Origin: Bombus terrestris
Taxonomy: Eukaryota > Arthropoda > Insecta > Hymenoptera > Apidae
Assembly: GCF_910591885.1 (NCBI RefSeq)
Contig: NW_025963627.1
Span: 62,001-126,000, forward strand
Reading direction: 5' to 3'
DNA length: 64,000 bases
In this document: piece by piece, positions 24,242-37,900 of the stretch
Layout: each line of letters starts with the position of its first letter
How positions within the stretch are numbered: position 1 is the first letter of the stretch
Translations under genes and position numbers: made by a program
Notes under the pieces: model-generated
What the model was told of the DNA's origin: nothing
What the model saw: the letters and a program-made list of their open reading frames with translations, nothing else
The model's database searches: none

Positions 24242-27200
24242 GACAACGTGGGACAACGTGGGACAACGTGGGACAACGTGGGACATCGTGGGACAACGTG
24301 CGACAACGTGGGACAACGTGGGACATCGTGGGACAACGTGGGACAACGTGGGACAACGTGGGACAACGTGGGACACCGTTGGACACCGTTGGACACCGTT
24401 GGACACCGTTGGACATCGTTGGACACCGTGGGACAACGTGGGACAACGTGGGACAACGTGGGAAACCATGGAACAACGTGGGACAACGTGGGACACCGTT
24501 GGACATCGTTGGACATCGTTGGACACCGTGGGACAACGTGGGACAACGTGGGACAACGTGGGACAACGTGGGACAACGTGGGACAACGTGGGACATCGTG
24601 GGACACCGTTGGACACCGTGGGACAACGTGGGACACCGTTGGACACCGTTGGACATCGTTGGACACCGTGGGACAACGTGGGACAACGTGGGACAACGTG
24701 GGACAACGTGGGACAACGTGGGACAACGTGGGACAACGTCGGACAACGTGGGACAACGTGGGACAACGTGGGACAACGTGGGACAGCGTGGGACAACGTG
24801 GGACAACGTGGGACAACGTGGGACAACGTGGGACAACGTGGGACAACGTGGGAAACCACGGAACAACGTGGGACAACGTGGGACACCGTTGGACATCGTT
24901 TTACATCGTTGGACACCGTGGGACAACGTGGGACAACGTGGGAAAACGTGGGACAACGTGGGACACCGTTGGACATCGCTGGACACCGTTGGACATCGTT
25001 GGACACCGTGGGACAACGTGGGACAACGTGGGACAACGTGGGACAACGTGGGACAACGTGGGACAACGTGGGACAACGTGGGAAACCACGGAACAACGTG
25101 GGACAACGTGGGACACCGTTGGACATCGTTTTACATCGTTGGACACCGTGGGACAACGTGGGACAACGTGGGAAAACGTGGGACAACGTGGGACACCGTT
25201 GGACATCGCTGGACACCGTGGGACATCGTTGGACACCGTGGGACAACGTGGGACAACGTGGGACAACGTGGGACAACGTGGGACAACGTGGGACAACGTG
25301 GGACAACGTGGGACAACGTGGGACAACGTGGGACATCGTGGGACAACGTGGGACAACGTGGGACAACGTGGGACAACGTGGGACAACGTGGGACAACGTG
25401 GGACAACGTGGGACAACGTGGGACAACGTGGGACAACGTGGGACAACGTGGGACAACGTGGGACATCGTGGGACAACGTGGGACAACGTGGGACAACGTG
25501 GGACAACGTGGGACAACGTGGGACAACGTGGGACAACGTGGGACAACGTGGGACAACGTGGGACAACGTGGGACAACGTGGGACAACGTGGGACAACGTG
25601 GGACATCGTGGGACAACGTGGGACAACGTGGGACAACGTGGGACAACGTGGGACAACGTGGGACACCGTTGGACATCGTTGGACACCGTGGGACAACGTG
25701 GGACAACGTGGGACAACGTGGGACACCGTTGGACATCGTTGGACAACGTGGGACAACGTGGGACAACGTGGGACAACGTGGGACAACGTGGGACAACGTG
25801 GGACAACGTGGGACACCGTTGGACACCGTGGGACACCGTTGGACACCGTTGGACATCGTTGGACACCGTGGGACAACGTGGGACAACGTGGGACAACGTG
25901 GGACACCGTTGGACATCGTTGGACACCGTGGGACAACGTGGGACAACGTGGGACAACGTGGGACAACGTGGGACAACGTGGGACAACGTGGGACAACGTG
26001 GGACAACGTGGGACAACGTGGTACAACGTGGGACAACGTGGGACATCGTGGGACAACGTGGGACAACGTGGGACAACGTGGGACAACGTGGGACAACGTG
26101 GGACAACGTGGGACAACGTGGGACAACGTGGGACAACGTGGGAAAACGTGGGACAACGTGGGACACCGTTGGACATCGCTGGACACCGTTGGACATCGTT
26201 GGACACCGTGGGACAACGTGGGACAACGTGGGACATCGTGGGACAACGTGGGACAACGTGGGACAACGTGGGACATCGTGGGACAACGTGGGACAACGTG
26301 GGACAACGTGGGACGACGTGGGACAACGTGGGACAACGTGGGAAACCACGGAACAACGTGGGACAACGTGGGACACCGTTGGACATCGTTTTACATCGTT
26401 GGACACCGTGGGACAACGTGGGACAACGTGGGAAAACGTGGGACAACGTGGGACACCGTTGGACATCGCTGGACACCGTTGGACATCGTTGGACACCGTG
26501 GGACAACGTGGGACAACGTGGGACAACGTGGGACAACGTGGGACAACGTGGGACAACGTGGGACAACGTGGGACAACGTGGGACAACGTGGGACATCGTG
26601 GGACAACGTGGGACAACGTGGGACAACGTGGGACAACGTGGGACAACGTGGGACAACGTGGGACAACGTGGGACAACGTGGGACAACGTGGGACAACGTG
26701 GGACAACGTGGGACAACGTGGGACATCGTGGGACAACGTGGGACAACGTGGGACAACGTGGGACAACGTGGGACAACGTGGGACAACGTGGGACAACGTG
26801 GGACACCGTTGGACATCGCTGGACACCGTTGGACATCGTTGGACACCGTGGGACAACGTGGGACAACGTGGGACAACGTGGGACAACGTGGGACAACGTG
26901 GGACAACGTGGGACAACGTGGGACAACGTGGGACAACGTGGGACAACGTGGGACACCGTTGGACATCGCTGGACACCGTTGGACATCGTTGGACACCGTG
27001 GGACAACGTGGGACAACGTGGGACATCGTGGGACAACGTGGGACAACGTGGGACAACGTGGGACATCGTGGGACACCGTGGGACAACGTGGGACAACGTG
27101 GGACAACGTGGGACCACGTGGGAAACCATGGAACAACGTGGGACAACGTGGGACACCGTTGGACATCGTTGGACAACGTGGGACAACGTGGGACAACGTG

Positions 27201-27591
27201 GGACAACGTGGGACAACGTGGGACATCGTGGGACACCGTTGGACATCGTTGGACATCGTTGGACACCGTTGGACACCGTTGGACAACGTGGGACATCGTG
27301 GGACAACGTGGGACAACGTGGGACAACGTGGGACAACGTGGGACACCGTTGGACACCGTGGGACACCGTTGGACACCGTTGGACACCGTTGGACATCGTT
27401 GGACATCGTTGGACATCGTGGGACACCGTTGGACATCGTTGGACATCGTTGGACACCGTTGGACATCGTTGGACACCGTTGGACATCGTTGGACATCGTT
27501 GGACATCGTGGGACACCGTTGGACATCGGTGGACATCGTTGGACACCGTTGGACATCGTTGGACATCGTTGGACATCGTTGGACACCGTTG
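24242..27591 (+). repeat. Segment d of superblock 3 (3.35 kb), with three TTTTAC changes
   Basis: gacaacgtgc 24292, gacagcgtgg 24782, gaaaccacgg/TTTTAC pairs at 24852/24901, 25082/25131 and 26342/26391. The third pair is 1,201 bp before the next gacaccgtta, the same as the second pair of superblock 2. The stretch 25,131-26,390 is therefore an extra 1,260 bp. It includes a 43-unit run of -gtgg units (25232-25661), tacaacgtgg (26022) and gacgacgtgg (26312). Confidence 0.75.
25232..25661 (+). other. 430-bp uninterrupted GGG-N7 tract (quadruplex-forming consensus)
   Basis: Forty-three consecutive units end in GG and are followed by G, giving GGG every 10 bp with 7-nt loops (mostly acaacgt). This fits the usual four-tract consensus of three or more Gs with loops of 1-7 nt, at its upper loop limit. 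Comparable tracts are 33873-34302 (43 units) and 51003-51442 (44 units). Folding is not shown by the sequence. Confidence 0.6.
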
Positions 27592-29522
27592 GACACCGTT
27601 AGACACCGTTGGACATCGTTGGACACCGTGGGACAACGCGGGACAACGTGGGACAACGTGGGACAACGTGGGACAACGTGGGACAACGTGGGACATCGTG
27701 GGACAACGTGGGACAACGTGGGACAACGTGGGACACCGTTGGACACCGTTGGACACCGTTGGACACCGTTGGACATCGTTGGACACCGTGGGACAACGTG
27801 GGACAACGTGGGACAACGTGGGAAACCATGGAACAACGTGGGACAACGTGGGACACCGTTGGACATCGTTGGACAACGTGGGACAACGTGGGACAACGTG
27901 GGACAACGTGGGACAACGTGGGACAACGTGGGACAACGTGGGACACCGTTGGACACCGTGGGACACCGTTGGACACCGTTGGACATCGTTGGACACCGTG
28001 GGACAACGGGGGACAACGTGGGACAACGGGGGACAACGTGGGACAACGTGGGACAACGTGGGACAACGTGGGACAACGTGGGACAACGTGGGACAACGTG
28101 GGACAACGTGGGACATCGTGGGACAACGTGGGACAACGTGGGACAACGTGGGACAACGTGGGACAACGTGGGACATCGTGGGACAACGTGGGACAAAGTG
28201 GGACAACGTGGGACAACGTGGGACAACGTGGGACACCGTTGGACACCGTTGGACACCGTTGGACACCGTTGGACATCGTTGGACACCGTGGGACAACGTG
28301 GGACAACGTGGGACAACGTGGGAAACCATGGAACAACGTGGGACAACGTGGGACACCGTTGGACATCGTTGGACATCGTTGGACACCGTGGGACAACGTG
28401 GGACAACGTGGGAAAACGTGGGACAACGTGGGACACCGTTGGACATCGCTGGACACCGTTGGACATCGTTGGACACCGTGGGACAACGTGGGACAACGTG
28501 GGACAACGTGGGACAACGTGGGACAACGTGGGACAACGTGGGACAACGTGGGACAACGTGGGAAAACGTGGGACAACGTGGGACACCGTTGGACATCGCT
28601 GGACACCGTTGGACATCGTTGGACACCGTGGGACAACGTGGGACAACGTGGGACATCGTGGGACAACGTGGGACAACGTGGGACAACGTGGGACATCGTG
28701 GGACACCGTGGGACAACGTGGGACAACGTGGGACAACGTGGGACAACGTCGGACAACGTGGGACAACGTGGGACATCGTGGGACAACGTGGGACAACGTG
28801 GGACAACGTGGGACAACGTGGGACAACGTGGGACACCGTTGGACACCGTGGGACACCGTTGGACACCGTTGGACATCGTTGGACACCGTGGGACAACGTG
28901 GGACAACGTGGGACAACGTGGGACAACGTGGGACATCCTGGGACAACGTGGGACAACGTGGGACAACGTGGGACAACGTGGGACATCGTGGGACAACGTG
29001 GGACAACGTGGGACAACGTGGGACATCGTGGGACAACGTGGGACAACGTGGGACAACGTGGGACAAGGGTGGGACACCGTTGGACACCGTTGGACACCGT
29101 TGGACACCGTTGGACATCGTTGGACACCGTGGGACAACGTGGGACAACGTGGGACAACGTGGGACAACGTGGGACAACGTGGGACAACGTGGGACATCGT
29201 GGGACAACGTGGGACAACGTGGGACAACGTGGGACAACGTTGGACATCGTTGGACAACGTGGGACAACGTGGGACAACGTGGGACAACGTGGGACAACGT
29301 GGGACTTCGTGGGACACCGTTGGACATCGTTGGACATCGTTGGACACCGTTGGACACCGTTGGACAACGTGGGACATCGTGGGACAACGTGGGACAACGT
29401 GGGACAACGTGGGACAACGTGGGACACCGTTGGACACCGTGGGACACCGTTGGACACCGTTGGACACCGTTGGACATCGTTGGACATCGTTGGACATCGT
29501 TGGACATCGTTGGACACCGTTG
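27592..29522 (+). repeat. Subunit a of superblock 4 (1,931 bp), contains the second frame slip
   Basis: Markers gacaacgcgg 27632, two gacaacgggg (28002, 28022) as in superblock 1 (1201, 1221), gacaaagtgg 28192, gacatcctgg 28932, the 11-bp unit 29062-29072, gacttcgtgg 29303 and a short GTTG island 29423-29562. Its length is subunit a of superblock 3 plus exactly 1 bp. Confidence 0.8.
29062..29072 (+). other. Second frame slip: 11-bp unit gacaagggtgg
   Basis: The C of the CpG is replaced by GG, lengthening the unit by one base. From here to the window end units start at positions ending in 3. The homologous place in superblock 3 (about 20.52 kb) has an ordinary unit, so this happened after the two blocks separated. 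Confidence 0.9.
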
Positions 29523-31582
29523 GACACCGTTAGACACCGTTGGACATCGTTGGACACCGTGGGACAACGTGGGACAACGTGGGACAACGTGGGACAACGT
29601 GGGACAACGTGGGACAACGTGGGACATCGTGGGACAACGTGGGACAACGTGGGACAACGTGGGACACCGTTGGACACCGTTGGACACCGTTGGACACCGT
29701 TGGACATCGTTGGACACCGTGGGACAACGTGGGACAACGTGGGACAACGTGGGAAACCATGGAACAACGTGGGACAACGTGGGACACCGTTGGACATCGT
29801 TGGACAACGTGGGACAACGTGGGACAACGTGGGACAACGTGGGACAACGTGGGACAACGTGGGACAACGTGGGACACCGTTGGACACCGTGGGACACCGT
29901 TGGACACCGTTGGACATCGTTGGACACCGTGGGACAACGGGGGACAACGTGGGACAACGTGGGACAACGTGGGACAACGTGGGACAACGTGGGACAACGT
30001 GGGACAACGTGGGACAACGTGGGACAACGTGGGACATCGTGGGACAACGTGGGACAACGTGGGACAACGTGGGACAACGTGGGACAACGTGGGACATCGT
30101 GGGACAACGTGGGACAACGTGGGACAACGTGGGACAACGTGGGACAACGTGGGACACCGTTGGACACCGTTGGACACCGTTGGACACCGTTGGACATCGT
30201 TGGACACCGTGGGACAACGTGGGACAACGTGGGACAACGTGGGAAACCATGGAACAACGTGGGACAACGTGGGACACCGTTGGACATCGTTGGACATCGT
30301 TGGACACCGTGGGACAACGTGGGACAACGTGGGAAAACGTGGGACAACGTGGGACACCGTTGGACATCGCTGGACACCGTTGGACATCGTTGGACACCGT
30401 GGGACAACGTGGGACAACGTGGGACAACGTGGGACAACGTGGGACAACGTGGGACAACGTGGGACAACGTGGGACAACGTGGGAAAACGTGGGACAACGT
30501 GGGACACCGTTGGACATCGCTGGACACCGTTGGACATCGTTGGACACCGTGGGACAACGTGGGACAACGTGGGACATCGTGGGACAACGTGGGACAACGT
30601 GGGACAACGTGGGACATCGTGGGACACCGTGGGACAACGTGGGACAACGTGGGACAACGTGGGACAACGTCGGACAACGTGGGACAACGTGGGACATCGT
30701 GGGACAACGTGGGACAACGTGGGACAACGTGGGACAACGTGGGACAACGTGGGACAACGTGGGACACCGTTGGACACCGTGGGACACCGTTGGACACCGT
30801 TGGACATCGTTGGACACCGTGGGACAACGTGGGACAACGTGGGACAACGTGGGACAACGTGGGACATCCTGGGACAACGTGGGACAACGTGGGACAACGT
30901 GGGACAACGTGGGACATCGTGGGACAACGTGGGACAACGTGGGACAACGTGGGACATCGTGGGACAACGTGGGACAACGTGGGACAACGTGGGACAACGT
31001 GGGACACCGTTGGACACCGTTGGACACCGTTGGACACCGTTGGACATCGTTGGACACCGTGGGACAACGTGGGACAACGTGGGACAACGTGGGACAACGT
31101 GGGACAACGTGGGACAACGTGGGACATCGTGGGACAACGTGGGACAACGTGGGACAACGTGGGACAACTTGGGACATCGTGGGACAACGTGGGACAACGT
31201 GGGACAACGTGGGACAACGTGGGACACCGTTGGACACCGTGGGACACCGTTGGACACCGTTGGACATCGTTGGACACCGTGGGACAACGGGGGACAACGT
31301 GGGACAACGTGGGACAACGTGGGACAACGTGGGACAACGTGGGACAACGTGGGACAACGTGGGACAACGTGGGACAACGTGGGACAACGTCGGACAACGT
31401 GGGACAACGTGGGACATCGTGGGACAACGTGGGACAACGTGGGACAACGTGGGACAACGTGGGACAACGTGGGACACCGTTGGACACCGTGGGACACCGT
31501 TGGACACCGTTGGACATCGTTGGACACCGTGGGACAACGTGGGACAACGTGGGACAACGTGGGACAACGTGGGACATCGTAG
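29523..31582 (+). repeat. Subunit b of superblock 4 (2,060 bp)
   Basis: gacaccgtta start, gaaaccatgg 29753 and 30243, gacaacgggg 29933 and 31283, gacatcctgg 30863, gacaacttgg 31163, gacatcgtag 31573. It corresponds to 20982-23051. Confidence 0.8.
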
Positions 31583-32872
31583 GACAACGTGGGACAACGT
31601 GGGACACCGTGGGACAACGTGGGACAACGTGGGAAAACGTGGGACAACGTGGGACACCGTTGGACATCGCTGGACACCGTTGGACATCGTTGGACACCGT
31701 GGGACAACGTGGGACAACGTGGGACAACGTGGGACAACGTGGGACAACGTGGGACAACGTGGGACAACGTGGGACAACGTGGGAAAACGTGGGACAACGT
31801 GGGACACCGTTGGACATCGCTGGACACCGTTGGACATCGTTGGACACCGTGGGACAACGTGGGACAACGTGGGACATCGTGGGACAACGTGGGACAACGT
31901 GGGACAACGTGGGACATCGTGGGACACCGTGGGACAACGTGGGACAACGTGGGACAACGTGGGACAACGTCGGACAACGTGGGACAACGTGGGACATCGT
32001 GGGACAACGTGGGACAACGTGGGACAACGTGGGACAACGTGGGACAACGTGGGACACCGTTGGACACCGTGGGACACCGTTGGACACCGTTGGACATCGT
32101 TGGACACCGTGGGACAACGTGGGACAACGTGGGACAACGTGGGACAACGTGGGACATCCTGGGACAACGTGGGACAACGTGGGACAACGTGGGACAACGT
32201 GGGACATCGTGGGACAACGTGGGACAACGTGGGACAACGTGGGACATCGTGGGACAACGTGGGACAACGTGGGACAACGTGGGACAACGTGGGACACCGT
32301 TGGACACCGTTGGACACCGTTGGACACCGTTGGACATCGTTGGACACCGTGGGACAACGTGGGACAACGTGGGACAACGTGGGACAACGTGGGACAACGT
32401 GGGACAACGTGGGACATCGTGGGACAACGTGGGACAACGTGGGACAACGTGGGACAACGTGGGACAACGTGGGACAACGTGGGACAACGTGGGACAACGT
32501 GGGACAACGTGGGACACCGTTGGACACCGTGGGACACCGTTGGACACCGTTGGACATCGTGGGACACCGTGGGACAAGGGGGGACAACGTGGGACAACGT
32601 GGGACAACGTGGGACAACGTGGGACAACGTGGGACAACGTGGGACAACGTGGGACAACGTGGGACAACGTGGGACAACGTCGGACAACGTGGGACAACGT
32701 GGGACATCGTGGGACAACGTGGGACAACGTGGGACAACGTGGGACAACGTGGGACAACGTGGGGCACCGTTGGACACCGTGGGACACCGTTGGACACCGT
32801 TGGACATCGTTGGACACCGTGGGACAACGTGGGACAACGTGGGACAACGTGGGACAACGTGGGACATCGTGG
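31583..32872 (+). repeat. Subunit c of superblock 4 (1,290 bp)
   Basis: Contains the last gacatcctgg of the window (32153). At 32573 gacaaggggg joins the next G to give six consecutive Gs in place of the usual gacaacgggg. At 32763 ggcaccgttg is private. The end unit is gacatcgtgg (32863), not gacatcgtag. Confidence 0.7.
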
Positions 32873-34950
32873 GACAACGTGGGACAACGTGGGACAACGT
32901 GGGACAACGTGGGACATCGTGGGACAACGTGCGACAACGTGGGACAACGTGGGACATCGTGGGACAACGTGGGACAACGTGGGACAACGTGGGACAACGT
33001 GGGACACCGTTGGACACCGTTGGACACCGTTGGACACCGTTGGACATCGTTGGACACCGTGGGACAACGTGGGACAACGTGGGACAACGTGGGAAACCAT
33101 GGAACAACGTGGGACAACGTGGGACACCGTTGGACATCGTTGGACATCGTTGGACACCGTGGGACAACGTGGGACAACGTGGGACAACGTGGGACAACGT
33201 GGGACAACGTGGGACATCGTGGGACACCGTTGGACACCGTGGGACAACGTGGGACACCGTTGGACACCGTTGGACATCGTTGGACACCGTGGGACAACGT
33301 GGGACAACGTGGGACAACGTGGGACAACGTGGGACAACGTGGGACAACGTGGGACAACGTGGGACAACGTGGGACAACGTGGGACAACGTGGGACAACGT
33401 GGGACATCGTGGGACAACGTGGGACAACGTGGGACAACGTGGGACAACGTGGGACAACGTGGGACAACGTGGGAAACCACGGAACAACGTGGGACAACGT
33501 GGGACACCGTTGGACATCGTTTTACATCGTTGGACACCGTGGGACAACGTGGGACAACGTGGGAAAACGTGGGACAACGTGGGACACCGTTGGACATCGC
33601 TGGACACCGTTGGACAACGTTGGACAACGTGGGACAACGTGGGACAACGTGGGACAACGTGGGACAACGTGGGACAACGTGGGACAACGTGGGACAACGT
33701 GGGACAACGTGGGACAACGTGGGAAACCACGGAACAACGTGGGACAACGTGGGACACCGTTGGACATCGTTTTACATCGTTGGACACCGTGGGACAACGT
33801 GGGACAACGTGGGAAAACGTGGGACAACGTGGGACACCGTTGGACATCGCTGGACACCGTTGGACATCGTTGGACACCGTGGGACAACGTGGGACAACGT
33901 GGGACAACGTGGGACAACGTGGGACAACGTGGGACAACGTGGGACAACGTGGGACAACGTGGGACAACGTGGGACATCGTGGGACAACGTGGGACAACGT
34001 GGGACAACGTGGGACAACGTGGGACAACGTGGGACAACGTGGGACAACGTGGGACAACGTGGGACAACGTGGGACAACGTGGGACAACGTGGGACAACGT
34101 GGGACATCGTGGGACAACGTGGGACAACGTGGGACAACGTGGGACAACGTGGGACAACGTGGGACAACGTGGGACAACGTGGGACAACGTGGGACAACGT
34201 GGGACAACGTGGGACAACGTGGGACAACGTGGGACAACGTGGGACATCGTGGGACAACGTGGGACAACGTGGGACAACGTGGGACAACGTGGGACAACGT
34301 GGGACACCGTTGGACATCGTTGGACACCGTGGGACAACGTGGGACAACGTGGGACAACGTGGGACACCGTTGGACATCGTTGGACAACGTGGGACAACGT
34401 GGGACAACGTGGGACAACGTGGGACAACGTGGGACAACGTGGGACACCGTGGGACACCGTGGGACACCGTTGGACACCGTTGGACATCGTTGGACACCGT
34501 GGGACAACGTGGGACAACGTGGGACAACGTGGGACACCGTTGGACATCGTTGGACACCGTGGGACAACGTGGGACAACGTGGGACAACGTGGGACAACGT
34601 GGGACAACGTGGGACAACGTGGGACAACGTGGGACAACGTGGGACAACGTGGTACAACGTGGGACAACGTGGGACATCGTGGGACAACGTGGGACAACGT
34701 GGGACAACGTGGGACAACGTGGGACAACGTGGGACAACGTGGGACAACGTGGGACAACGTGGGACAACGTGGGAAAACGTGGGACAACGTGGGACACCGT
34801 TGGACATCGCTGGACACCGTTGGACATCGTTGGACACCGTGGGACAACGTGGGACAACGTGGGACATCGTGGGACAACGTGGGACAACGTGGGACAACGT
34901 GGGACATCGTGGGACAACGTGGGACAACGTGGGACAACGTGGGACAACGT
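32873..34950 (+). repeat. Segment d of superblock 4 (about 2.08 kb)
   Basis: gacaacgtgc 32923, gaaaccatgg 33093, gaaaccacgg/TTTTAC pairs 33473/33522 and 33723/33772, a rare A-T unit 33613, the 43-unit -gtgg run 33873-34302, tacaacgtgg 34653. It then lacks the homologue of the third TTTTAC pair of superblock 3. Confidence 0.7.
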
Positions 34951-37900
34951 GGGACATCGTGGGACAACGTGGGACAACGTGGGACAACGTGGGACAACGT
35001 GGGACACCGTTGGACAACGTGGGACACCGTTGGACATCGTTGGACACCGTGGGACAACGTGGGACAACGTGGGACCACGTGGGACAACGTGGGACAACGT
35101 GCGACAACGTGGGACAACGTGGGACAACGTGGGACAACGTGGGACAACGTGGGACACCGTTGGACACCGTTGGACATCGTTGGACATCGTTGGACATCGT
35201 GGGACACCGTTGGACATCGTTGGACATCGTTGGACACCGTTGGACATCGTTGGACACCGTTGGACATCGTTGGACATCGTTGGACATCGTGGGACACCGT
35301 TGGACATCGTTGGACATCGTTGGACACCGTTGGACATCGTTGGACATCGTTGGACATCGTTGGACACCGTTGGACACCGTTGGACACCTTTGGACATCGT
35401 TGGACACCGTGGGACAACGTGGGACAACGTGGGACAACGTGGGACAACGTGGGACAACGTGGGACAACGTGGGACATCGTGGGACAACGTGGGACAACGT
35501 GGGACAACGTGGGACACCGTTGGACACCGTTGGACACCGTTGGACACCGTTGGACATCGTTGGACACCGTGGGACAACGTGGGACAACGTGGGACAACGT
35601 GGGAAACCATGGAACAACGTGGGACAACGTGGGACACCGTTGGACATCGTTGGACAACGTGGGACAACGTGGGACAACGTGGGACAACGTGGGACAACGT
35701 GGGACAACGTGGGACACCGTTGGACACCGTGGGACACCGTTGGACACCGTTGGACATCGTTGGACACCGTGGGACAACGGGGGACAACGTGGGACAACGT
35801 GGGACAACGTGGGACAACGTGGGACAACGTGGGACAACGTGGGACAACGTGGGACAACGTGGGACAACGTGGGACAACGTGGGACATCGTGGGACAACGT
35901 GGGACAACGTGGGACAACGTGGGACAACGTGGGACACCGTTGGACAACGTGGGACACCGTTGGACATCGTTGGACACCGTGGGACAACGTGGGACAACGT
36001 GGGACCACGTGGGACAACGTGGGACAACGTGGGACAACGTGGGACACCGTTGGACACCGTTGGACACCGTTGGACACCGTTGGACATCGTTGGACACCGT
36101 GGGACAACGTGGGACAACGTGGGACAACGTGGGAAACCATGGAACAACGTGGGACAACGTGGGACAACGTGGGACACCGTTGGACACCGTTGGACACCGT
36201 TGGACACCGTTGGACATCGTTGGACACCGTGGGACAACGTGGGACAACGTGGGACAACGTGGGAAACCATGGAACAACGTGGGACAACGTGGGACACCGT
36301 TGGACATCGTTGGACAACGTGGGACAACGTGGGACAACGTGGGACAACGTGGGACAACGTGGGACAACGTGGGACACCGTTGGACACCGTGGGACACCGT
36401 TGGACACCGTTGGACATCGTTGGACACCGTGGGACAACGGGGGACAACGTGGGACAACGTGGGACAACGTGGGACAACGTGGGACAACGTGGGACACCGT
36501 TGGACATCGCTGGACACCGTTGGACATCGTTGGACACCGTGGGACAACGTGGGACAACGTGGGACAACGTGGGACAACGTGGGACAACGTGGGACAACGT
36601 GGGACAACGTGGGACAACGTGGGAAAACGTGGGACAACGTGGGACAACGTGGGACAACGTGGGACAACGTGGGACATCGTGGGACACCGTTGGACACCGT
36701 TGGACACCGTTGGACACCGTTGGACATCGTTGGACACCGTGGGACAACGTGGGACAACGTGGGACAACGTGGGAAACCATGGAACAACGTGGGACAACGT
36801 GGGACACCGTTGGACATCGTTGGACAACGTGGGACAACGTGGGACAACGTGGGACAACGTGGGACAACGTGGGACAACGTGGGACAACGTGGGACAACGT
36901 GGGACATCGTGGGACAACGTGGGACAACGTGGGACAACGTGGGACACCGTTGGACACCGTTGGACACCGTTGGACACCGTTGGACATCGTTGGACACCGT
37001 GGGACAACGTGGGACAACGTGGGACAACGTGGGAAACCATGGAACAACGTGGGACAACGTGGGACACCGTTGGACATCGTTGGACAACGTGGGACAACGT
37101 GGGACAACGTGGGACAACGTGGGACAACGTGGGACAACGTGGGACACCGTGGGACACCGTGGGACACCGTTGGACACCGTTGGACATCGTTGGACACCGT
37201 GGGACAACGGGGGACAACGTGGGACAACGTGGGACAACGTGGGACAACGTGGGACAACGTGGGACAACGTGGGACAACGTGGGACAACGTGGGACAACGT
37301 GGGACAACGTGGGACAACGTGGGACAACGTGGGACAACGTGGGACAACGTGGGACAACGTGGGACACCGTTGGACAACGTGGGACACCGTTGGACATCGT
37401 TGGACACCGTGGGACAACGTGGGACAACGTGGGACCACGTGGGACAACGTGGGACAACGTGGGACAACGTGGGACACCGTTGGACACCGTTGGACACCGT
37501 TGGACACCGTTGGACAACGTGGGACAACGTGGGACAACGTGGGACAACGTGGGACAACGTGGGACATCGTGGGACAACGTGGGACAACGTGGGACAACGT
37601 GGGACACCGTTGGACACCGTTGGACACCGTTGGACACCGTTGGACATCGTTGGACACCGTGGGACAACGTGGGACAACGTGGGACAACGTGGGACAACGT
37701 GGGACACCGTTGGACACCGTTGGACACCGTTGGACACCGTTGGACATCGTTGGACACCGTGGGACAACGTGGGACAACGTGGGACAACGTGGGAAACCAT
37801 GGAACAACGTGGGACAACGTGGGACACCGTTGGACATCGTTGGACATCGTTGGACACCGTGGGACAACGTGGGACAACGTGGGAAAACGTGGGACAACGT

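Larger units (their letters stand above)
19052..27591 (+). repeat. Superblock 3 (8.54 kb)
   Basis: Subunit a 19052-20981, b 20982-23051, c 23052-24241, d 24242-27591. It shares with superblock 4 a gacaacgcgg 40 bp after the start (19092, 27632), a gacttcgtgg at about +1,710 (20762, 29303) and a GTTG island shortened by 150 bp, so 3 and 4 are closest relatives. Relative to superblock 2 it is 150 bp shorter in a and 120 bp shorter in c, and 1,260 bp longer in d; with small unit-number differences these sum to its length. Confidence 0.85.
27592..34950 (+). repeat. Superblock 4 (about 7.36 kb), merging into region II
   Basis: Subunit a 27592-29522, b 29523-31582, c 31583-32872, d 32873 to about 34,950. 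Near-identical to superblock 3 through the TTTTAC pairs and onward to tacaacgtgg (34653; 881 bp after the second TTA versus 891 in superblock 3). It then fails to reach the third TTTTAC and passes into a new arrangement near 34.9-35.0 kb. The 3' limit is an estimate. Confidence 0.75.
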
